From contig NZ_CP118166.1 of NCBI RefSeq assembly GCF_028748065.1, forward strand, positions 2,185,501-2,249,500: a DNA stretch of 64,000 nucleotides. The letters run 5' to 3'. A program made the position numbers and the translations under genes. The stretch comes from Hyphococcus flavus. GTDB taxonomy: Bacteria; Pseudomonadota; Alphaproteobacteria; Caulobacterales; Parvularculaceae. This document shows, one piece after another, positions 58,546 to 64,000 of this stretch. Within the stretch, counting starts at the first letter, position 1. Each line of letters opens with the position of its first letter. Below the pieces are notes generated by a model that saw only the letters and a list, made by a program, of their open reading frames with translations, made no database searches and was not told where the DNA came from.

Positions 58546-59021
58546 CTTGGTATGTGACAGGCGCCGCCGCCGTTTTTTTCAAAGTATTGTTGGTGGTATT
58601 CTTCAGCCTTCCACCATGTTCCCAATGGTTCGATGACAGTAGCTATAGGTTTATCAAATTGCCCCGATGCGGATAGGTTTTCGCGGGAAGCGACTGCCGC
58701 CTTTTGTTGTTGGTCATTCAACGTGAAAACTGCGGTTCGGTACTGATCGCCAATGTCTGGCCCTTGCCGATTCACCTGAGTGGGGTTGTGGCAGTTCCAA
58801 AAAACATCAAGTAATTCATCATAGCTTATTGTGCCGGGATCATAGGTCACTCTCACAGCTTCTGCGTGACCGGTGCTTTTACGGCAGACTTGTTCGTAAG
58901 TCGGCGATTCCTTGTGGCCGCCCGTGTAGCCGACTTCTGTTTCAGTCACGCCTTTTGTATCGCGGAAAGTCTGTTCAACGCCCCAGAAACAACCGGCGGC
59001 AAATACAGCGATTTCAGTCAT
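58542..59021 (-). CDS. msrA: peptide methionine sulfoxide reductase A
   Basis: 159 residues. The catalytic [10 protein letters not shown] (Cys about 11) is at the N-terminus, then [28 protein letters not shown] and [23 protein letters not shown]. It repairs methionine-S-sulfoxide in oxidised proteins using thioredoxin. The start is ATG 59021, with GGAGA 8 bases upstream; a longer frame exists to 59084. No msrB is beside it. It is convergent with the methyltransferase gene. Confidence 0.93.
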   Translation of the reverse strand: MTEIAVFAAGCFWGVEQTFRDTKGVTETEVGYTGGHKESPTYEQVCRKSTGHAEAVRVTYDPGTISYDELLDVFWNCHNPTQVNRQGPDIGDQYRTAVFTLNDQQQKAAVASRENLSASGQFDKPIATVIEPLGTWWKAEEYHQQYFEKNGGGACHIPS

Positions 59022-59084
59022 TAGTTTCTCCAGGTTCGACCAGACACAGATAATGTGCTGCCCGCTCCTTTTAGCAAGTCCCAA

Positions 59085-59411
59085 TCACGCGGATGTGGTT
59101 TCCGATACCCATTCCAGAAAAGCAGCGTTTGATCCCTCGGCGCTAACAGGCAGCGCGGCGACGCACGGAACTTCGTGGGGGTGGAGCATGATGATGCGGT
59201 CGCGCGCCGCTGGCGCGCTTTCTACCGTCGTTTTAACAACCAGCGGTGTTTCAAGGCCGATTTCGACCTTGCCATCCCACTCATAGACAGATCGCATTTC
59301 CGCATGAATATTGACGCATGCGGCGAGTTTCTCCTCGATCAGGGTTCTGCCAATGCGGGCTGCGGTTTCTGAATTTGGGGCAGTCACGTAGAGGAAGACG
59401 ATATCAGTCAT
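59085..59411 (-). CDS. cutA: divalent-cation tolerance protein CutA
   Basis: 108 residues, small trimeric protein of the PII-like ferredoxin fold. IVFLYVTAPNSETAARIGRTLIEEKLAACVNIH and MRSVYEWDGKVE, with ETPLVVKT and HPHEVPCVAALP, are the CutA1 pattern (shown here in parts). It is linked to copper tolerance in E. coli, though its role is debated. It lies on the minus strand between msrA and queC. Confidence 0.93.
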   Translation of the reverse strand: MTDIVFLYVTAPNSETAARIGRTLIEEKLAACVNIHAEMRSVYEWDGKVEIGLETPLVVKTTVESAPAARDRIIMLHPHEVPCVAALPVSAEGSNAAFLEWVSETTSA

Positions 59412-59499
59412 ATCCTAGTCCTGTTGCGGGTAACGTCTTGCTGTCATACACCCCTAACAGAAAGGCGGCGCGCATTCATCCCGGCGCGTGTAATTTGTC

Positions 59500-60207
59500 A
59501 TGCGTAAGCTTGATCATCAAAAAGCACTGGTGTTGTTTTCCGGCGGTCAGGACTCGTCGATCGCGCTCGCCTGGGCGCTTGACCGATTCGATCATGTAGA
59601 AACAATCGGCTTTGACTATGGTCAACGCCATTCAGTCGAGTTGGGCGCCCGCCACGCTGTGCGCCGCGCAATCAGTTCCGCCTTTCCGAACTGGGGCGCC
59701 AAACTTGGGGCGGATGTATCTGCAGATGCTTCAGGGCTGAAAGACCTCGGCGAAACTGCAATGACTCACGAAACAGAAATCACGCTTGCTGATGACGGAC
59801 TGCCCACCACGTTCGTACCAGGAAGAAACTTGGTATTTCTCGCGCTGGCTGGCGGGCTTGCCTATCGGCGCGGGCTTGGAACGCTTGTGGCCGGAATGTG
59901 TGAAGCAGACTTTTCCGGATACCCTGACTGTCGCGAACATGCTTTGAACGCACAACTCGAAGCTCTGCGATTGGGCATGGATGCAGACTTTCTGCTGGAA
60001 ACGCCGCTCATGCGTATCGATAAAGCCGCAAGCTGGCGCCTTGCTGAAACACTGGGCGGCCGAAAGCTCGTATCTTTGATTAATGAGCACAGCCATAGCT
60101 GTTACAAAGGTGTTCGTGATGAGCGGCATGACTGGGGGTATGGTTGCGGGGTATGTCCTGCGTGCGAACTACGGGCGAAGGGCTGGGCGGCATATCGCGC
60201 GGTGTGA
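59500..60207 (+). CDS. queC: 7-cyano-7-deazaguanine synthase QueC
   Basis: 235 residues, ATP-dependent enzyme making preQ0 from 7-carboxy-7-deazaguanine. PP-loop LVLFSGGQDSSIALAWAL (SGGxDS) at about 11-28, TFVPGRNLVFLALAG in the middle, CEADFSGYPDCREH and the zinc cluster YGCGVCPACELRAKGW at the end. It is first in queC-queE-queD. It starts 89 bases after the cutA start on the opposite strand. preQ0 leads to queuosine in tRNA. Confidence 0.95.
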   Translation: MRKLDHQKALVLFSGGQDSSIALAWALDRFDHVETIGFDYGQRHSVELGARHAVRRAISSAFPNWGAKLGADVSADASGLKDLGETAMTHETEITLADDGLPTTFVPGRNLVFLALAGGLAYRRGLGTLVAGMCEADFSGYPDCREHALNAQLEALRLGMDADFLLETPLMRIDKAASWRLAETLGGRKLVSLINEHSHSCYKGVRDERHDWGYGCGVCPACELRAKGWAAYRAV

Positions 60208-60211
60208 TCTG

Positions 60212-60847
60212 ATGACTTACTCGGTCAAAGAACTTTATTTCACCCTGCAGGGGGAGGGCGCGCATACGGGGCGGGCAGCTGTCTTTTTACGTTTTGCTGG
60301 TTGCAATCTGTGGACTGGACTTGAGAAGGACAGGGCGAGTGCGGTCTGCAAATTTTGTGACACGGATTTCGTAGGAACCGACGGACCGGGCGGAGGCAAA
60401 TTCAAGCACGCAGACGTCCTTGCCGATGCGGTCGCGGCAAACTGGCCCGGTGATGTTTCTGGCAAACCTTATGTCGTCTGCACCGGCGGAGAGCCGCTGC
60501 TGCAGTTAGATCAAACGCTAATCGAGGCGTTTCAGGAGCGCGGATTTGAGGTGGGCGTTGAAACGAATGGCACTATGGAAGCGCCCGCCAATCTCGATTG
60601 GATCTGTGTCAGCCCGAAATCGACGGCAACGCTCGCCCAGCGCTCCGGCAATGAGTTAAAGCTTGTTTACTATCAGGAAGATGCGCCGCCTGAAGCTTTT
60701 CAGGACCTCGCATTTGACTTTTTTTATTTGCAGCCTATGGACGGGCCGTCGCGCGCGGATCATACGGCCGCCGCAGTGGAATATTGCAAGCAACATCCGC
60801 AATGGCGCCTCAGCCTGCAGACGCACAAGCTGATTGGCATCCCTTAG
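60212..60847 (+). CDS. queE: 7-carboxy-7-deazaguanine synthase QueE
   Basis: 211 residues, radical-SAM enzyme converting carboxytetrahydropterin to 7-carboxy-7-deazaguanine. FTLQGEGAHTGRAAVFLRFAGCNLWTG gives the substrate and first cluster cysteine; the cluster is C-x14-C-x2-C (GCNLW, then CKFCDTDFVG), the long-loop type known from some QueE proteins. CTGGEPLLQ and ETNGTME follow. ATG 60212 is chosen; the frame runs upstream into queC without support. Confidence 0.93.
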   Translation: MTYSVKELYFTLQGEGAHTGRAAVFLRFAGCNLWTGLEKDRASAVCKFCDTDFVGTDGPGGGKFKHADVLADAVAANWPGDVSGKPYVVCTGGEPLLQLDQTLIEAFQERGFEVGVETNGTMEAPANLDWICVSPKSTATLAQRSGNELKLVYYQEDAPPEAFQDLAFDFFYLQPMDGPSRADHTAAAVEYCKQHPQWRLSLQTHKLIGIP

Positions 60848-60870
60848 CGGCCGATGAGAAGAGGCTTCTT

Positions 60871-61227
60871 ATGCGCATCGTCAAGTCGATGAATTTCGAC
60901 GCAGCGCACTTTCTGGATCATGACCCGAATGCGAGGCCCTATGCGCGGCTTCACGGGCATTCATTTGTGTTGGAAGTTACCATCGAAGGCGACCCGCATT
61001 CCGAGACCGGCTGGGTTGTCGATTTTGGTGATGTGGATGAAGCGCTTGGGGAATTGCACAACATTCTGGACCATCGTTTGCTCAATGAGATTGAGGGGCT
61101 GGAGCGACCAACGCTTGAAAATATCTGTCAGTGGGTTGGACAAAAATTGAAAGGCCGGTTTCCCGGCCTGGCGCAGGTGCGTGTTTCGCGTCCATCAAAT
61201 GGCGAAAGCTGTATCTACGATCTCTAG
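60871..61227 (+). CDS. queD: 6-carboxytetrahydropterin synthase QueD (variant)
   Basis: 118 residues, T-fold enzyme of the PTPS family. Zinc histidines lie in FDAAHFLDHDPNAR and YARLHGHSFVLEV; DHRLLNEI and SNGESCIYDL (Glu) follow. In E. coli QueD the residue two places before Arg-Leu-His-Gly-His is the catalytic Cys (CGRLHGH); here it is Tyr (YARLHGH). The start is ATG 60871, 23 bases after queE; upstream residues lack conservation. Function is supported by the queC-queE neighbours. Its stop shares CTAG with the convergent gene. Confidence 0.88.
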   Translation: MRIVKSMNFDAAHFLDHDPNARPYARLHGHSFVLEVTIEGDPHSETGWVVDFGDVDEALGELHNILDHRLLNEIEGLERPTLENICQWVGQKLKGRFPGLAQVRVSRPSNGESCIYDL

Positions 61228-61916
61228 ACGTTCGCCGCTGCTTCAGCCTTCATTCGTGCGATCAGATACTGTGCATCCCGGCAAAAGCTGGCGGCGGCGC
61301 GGTCCGCACGGCCAAGTGCTTTATCAAGGTGCGCCAGAACTTCGTCGATCTCATGGTCAGTGGCGAAAGCATCGGCAGGCGGGGGAAGGTCAAGTCCGCG
61401 CTCGCCGACATCAAGACGAACAGGCGACACAGAGTATTTGGCGCGTCCGCCCAGCATGACGTCAATGTGACGCTGCCCTGTTCCGATGAGTACGGAAGCG
61501 CGCGGGTCCACTTTTTCAAGCGCTTCGTTGATGGAAAGACGTAGCTCGTCATAGCTTTCGGCCAACAGCGCTCTCCCTCCCGCATCATCGGCTTCTTTAG
61601 CAGAGATGGTGACTTCGCAAGCTTGTTCGAGAATGTCTCTGACGCGATCTATTGCGTAAAGAGCCGCTTCAATCGCTGACAACGCTTCGCGTACTGGATT
61701 TTCTTGCATTCCGCTTGAAGGCGATTTCTCTTGGCGCGTTTGCGAATTACGCAGGGCCCGGTTGAGGCCGCCAGCCACATCCAGTACTGGCAGCTCGCTC
61801 TCCGATGACGGTGCGGGCTTCTTGCCTAGCCAGCCTGCCAGCGGGCTTCGTTTCTTATTCGGGCTGTGCGGGTTTGCCGGGCGCACGCCTTGAACTTTGT
61901 TGATCGCAAACGCCAC
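61224..61916 (-). CDS. helical protein, possibly flagellin-like, unknown
   Basis: 230 residues. The first 90 are low complexity and basic/Pro-rich. From about 80 to the end it is helical. LLAESYDELRLSINEALEKVDPRASVLIGTGQRHIDV resembles the flagellin/hook-associated N-terminal pattern (read here in parts: ESYDELRLSINEAL and RASVLIGTG), and VLAHLDKALGRADRAAASF resembles a C-terminal flagellin helix. This match is weak. A TTAA-N8-TTAA sequence lies 64 bases upstream. No other flagellar gene is in the window. It could be a structural or regulatory helical protein instead. Confidence 0.55.
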   Translation of the reverse strand: MAFAINKVQGVRPANPHSPNKKRSPLAGWLGKKPAPSSESELPVLDVAGGLNRALRNSQTRQEKSPSSGMQENPVREALSAIEAALYAIDRVRDILEQACEVTISAKEADDAGGRALLAESYDELRLSINEALEKVDPRASVLIGTGQRHIDVMLGGRAKYSVSPVRLDVGERGLDLPPPADAFATDHEIDEVLAHLDKALGRADRAAASFCRDAQYLIARMKAEAAANV

Positions 61917-61979
61917 GCGTTAGCTCCATGAATACGGTGTTGCTCGGGCAAACCTTAGCGCAGTGAATTTTCAACGCAG

Positions 61980-61995
61980 TTAAACAGAATGTTAA
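61980..61995. promoter_or_regulatory. CtrA-like TTAA pair (N8) before the helical-protein gene
   Basis: TTAA-ACAGAATG-TTAA (61980-61995) differs from the CtrA consensus by one extra spacer base. The same N8 spacing occurs beside the exact CtrA box of ftsZ. Weak by itself. Confidence 0.3.
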
Positions 61996-62039
61996 ATTTG
62001 ATCTATGTGAGTGCGCAAAGCGGTATGGTTGCCCCGCAG

Positions 62040-64000
62040 TTAACGCTCGTTTTTGGCGCTGCGAACGCGTCCGCCTTCAATCGCCCAGGCCGCAAGCAAT
62101 GACAGTGCTATAACCGCTAGCCACACAATCGCGGGCGCGAATGGAGCGTCTCGAACCGTTTCAACGCGTTCAGCATTGCGTATCGCCAGCCCCGCCCAAT
62201 TATGGCCAGCAAAGTCGGGAGCATTTTCCCGCACGCGTCTGATCTCCGGCAGATTGGCGCCATTGCTTCGGCGAACATTAAACACCCCGCCGCCTGACCT
62301 ATTCGAAATAGGTTCCAGTTTGGCGTTTGTGGAAACAACATCTTGAAATTCGGGAGTAGTCTCAAGGCCGGCAGAACCAATGGCGAATAGATCGCCTGAC
62401 GTGGCTCGATAAAGACCAGGCTGTGCATTCTCGATTCGCGCGGTAAAGTCTCCAGGCGTGGTTTCTGCGAGTGAGATTTCTTCTGTCGCCCCATCAGGGC
62501 GCGTTATCATTACCGGATCGACAGAATTTTCGATGGTTCGTCGTTCGACAACTAAATTCTTTCCCTCTGTACGAAGAGCCAGCGCTTCTTCTTCAAGTTC
62601 CGGCTCTTTCATCAGCCAATGTGCGATGCGCCTTAGCAACTCTGTGTGAGGTCCGCCCCCATCGAAACCCCGCGCCCAAAGCCAAACATGGTCTGAAAGA
62701 AAAAGACCCACGCGTCCTTCGCCCACACGATCGAGAATCAAAAGTGGTCCGTCATTCGCACCGCTCATTAAAGTTTGGCCGCGGGTTTGCGTGACCGGAA
62801 TAAGGCGCAACCATCTACCCCAAATATCTTCATCATCGAGGTCAGCGGTAACGGGATGGCGCTTGCCTAGTTCAGTGACCTCGGGACGATACGTTTCCTC
62901 AACGGCGCCGCCCGAGGGGAGAGCAGGTAAAATGAAAGAAAGGTTTCGCCGGCCTGCCAGGCTTAGGGAGCTGTTGTATTCAGGGCCGGATGCAATCAGA
63001 ACAGCTCCCCCATTATCGACAAAACGCGCGATGTTATCGAAATGAAATGAGGAAAGAACACCGCGGTATGCGTACCGGTCAAATATCAGCAGATCGAATT
63101 CCTCAAGCTTGTCTATAAACAATTCGTCCTGAGGGAAAGGTATCAGCGCCAGTTCCTCAACCGGCGTGCCGTCATTTTTATCGATCGGACGCAAAATAGT
63201 GAAATGCACCAAATCCACAGCAGCGTCCGACTTCAACAGATTTCGCCAAACACGCTCACCCGGGTGTGGTTCTCCAGAAATCAGGAGCACGCGCAGCCGG
63301 TCGCGTACGGCCGTGATTGGCAATACTGCGATGTTGTTGCGTGTAGTTAATTCTCCGCGTCTCTCTTCAACTTCAAGTTCAATGATCAACTGACCCGGGC
63401 GATCCAACGGTACATCGAAGCCGGCTTCCGTACCGACTGGTACACGCTCAGAAAGAATTTCAGCGCCATCAATTCTAAGCGTTACTTGTGCGGACTGCCG
63501 GTCGCTGAGGAGAATCTCATTGGGACCGAGGTCATCTACTCTGAACGTTACACGTACTGATTGCCGGACGATGCCATATCTCGGCGCAGTGACGAGATTA
63601 ATTTTGCGATCGACTTCGTTCTGCGCGCCGGTCGTGAAAATATGTACTGGCGCTTCAAGAGGCGGAAATGTTTTTGCGTCCGCTGCGTCTGCTGCCTGCC
63701 CGTCGGTAACAACAAAAACACCTGCCAGGCGATTCCTGGGAATATCAGCGAGCGACTGAGAGAGTGAAGCGACGGCAAGCGTTTCATCCGCACCGGTGAA
63801 GCGTGAAACGATGGTTTCAACACCGCTAAGGTTTGTAAGACTTTCCTGAAGCTTGGTGGTGGCGTCTTGTGTTACTGCATCGCGTGAATCAAGGGTCTGA
63901 CTTGCGCTCTCATCGACCAGGATCAGCGCCACGTCATCTAGCGGCGTGGTTTCCGCTTCGCGCCGTAGTGGATTTGCGATTAGTAAGATGACGGCAACAA
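62040..64000 (-). CDS. large membrane-anchored protein with VWA-like and glutamine-amidotransferase-like regions, 3' portion
   Basis: The frame is open to the end of the window; residues VAVILLIANPLRR upstream of the apparent GTG at 63932 form a transmembrane helix, so the start is outside. The visible 650 residues hold a VALILVDESAS strand-loop like the start of a von Willebrand A fold, a beta-sandwich section (VRVTFRVDDLGPNEILL), a region with FDLLIFDRYAYRG and GGAVLIASGPEYN typical of class I amidotransferase-like folds without the catalytic Cys, and a C-terminal transmembrane helix (PAIVWLAVIALSLLAAWAI). Such proteins occur with MoxR-DUF58 operons; neighbours are outside the window. Function unknown. 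Confidence 0.72.
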   Translation of the reverse strand, partial: VAVILLIANPLRREAETTPLDDVALILVDESASQTLDSRDAVTQDATTKLQESLTNLSGVETIVSRFTGADETLAVASLSQSLADIPRNRLAGVFVVTDGQAADAADAKTFPPLEAPVHIFTTGAQNEVDRKINLVTAPRYGIVRQSVRVTFRVDDLGPNEILLSDRQSAQVTLRIDGAEILSERVPVGTEAGFDVPLDRPGQLIIELEVEERRGELTTRNNIAVLPITAVRDRLRVLLISGEPHPGERVWRNLLKSDAAVDLVHFTILRPIDKNDGTPVEELALIPFPQDELFIDKLEEFDLLIFDRYAYRGVLSSFHFDNIARFVDNGGAVLIASGPEYNSSLSLAGRRNLSFILPALPSGGAVEETYRPEVTELGKRHPVTADLDDEDIWGRWLRLIPVTQTRGQTLMSGANDGPLLILDRVGEGRVGLFLSDHVWLWARGFDGGGPHTELLRRIAHWLMKEPELEEEALALRTEGKNLVVERRTIENSVDPVMITRPDGATEEISLAETTPGDFTARIENAQPGLYRATSGDLFAIGSAGLETTPEFQDVVSTNAKLEPISNRSGGGVFNVRRSNGANLPEIRRVRENAPDFAGHNWAGLAIRNAERVETVRDAPFAPAIVWLAVIALSLLAAWAIEGGRVRSAKNER

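Noticed and set aside
59412-59499. Possible preQ1 riboswitch before queC
   Set aside because: I found no preQ1-I aptamer pattern or expression-platform hairpin in this short gap.

Overview
The window is about 64 kb of an alphaproteobacterial chromosome. The best fit is a stalked or swarming lineage near Caulobacterales/Parvularculales. This rests on a full-length CtrA master cell-cycle regulator, CtrA-type TTAA-N7-TTAA boxes and GANTC (CcrM-type) sites in front of ftsZ, the alphaproteobacterial gene order of the division/cell-wall cluster, and a bkd-type 2-oxoacid dehydrogenase operon. The species assignment is inference; no rRNA or tRNA gene was seen.

Layout. (1) 1-4.2 kb: the 3' part of a gamma-glutamyltransferase gene, a small membrane protein, the RNase P RNA (rnpB), yajQ, a small membrane protein and an AraC-HTH/O6-methylguanine methyltransferase fusion. 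(2) 4.2-5.7 kb: ctrA (minus strand) and a divergent coiled-coil protein. (3) 5.8-26.2 kb: the whole dcw cluster in one direction, mraZ-rsmH-ftsL-ftsI-murE-murF-mraY-murD-ftsW-murG-murC-[exported NTR-like protein]-murB-ddl-ftsQ-ftsA-ftsZ-lpxC. Most junctions overlap or touch. mraZ is preceded by four CCCA repeats spaced exactly 10 bp (a predicted MraZ operator), and ftsZ has its own cell-cycle-type promoter region. (4) 26.3-31.3 kb: bamD, recN, ligA. (5) 31.5-36.7 kb: bkdA1-bkdA2-bkdB-lpdA, with five hairpins packed between bkdB and lpdA. (6) 36.7-41.4 kb: an accessory stretch with an acidic exported protein, a PcfJ-like protein with a hairpin leader, an unrecognised membrane protein, repeat elements, mtfA, and a polytopic membrane protein with a HELIGHGGH motif. 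(7) 41.4-50.9 kb: parE, an exported hypothetical, an ArsR-SRPBCC-DUF4287 operon with a palindromic operator, a membrane-bound AraC regulator beside a sterol-desaturase-family protein, a 2OG-Fe(II) oxygenase-like protein, a GtrA protein and glnA. (8) 51.1-59.4 kb: an ELM1-family protein, a gamma-carbonic-anhydrase-like protein, tyrosine catabolism (maiA, hppD and a MarR regulator, with a 20-bp palindrome between them), a PadR-controlled serine-hydrolase/lipase group, a methyltransferase, msrA and cutA. (9) 59.5-61.2 kb: queC-queE-queD for 7-deazaguanine (queuosine precursor) synthesis. (10) 61.2-64 kb: a possible flagellin-like protein, then the 3' part of a large membrane-anchored protein that runs off the window.

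The window is mostly core genome. The less-described material lies in the accessory stretch at 36.7-41.4 kb, the extra exported gene inside the dcw cluster, several regulator/palindrome pairs, and residue oddities in FtsI (KTAT in place of KTGT) and QueD (Tyr in place of the usual catalytic Cys). I did not find a convincing multi-gene system that is clearly new. Domain names below come from reading motifs by eye; no database search was run.
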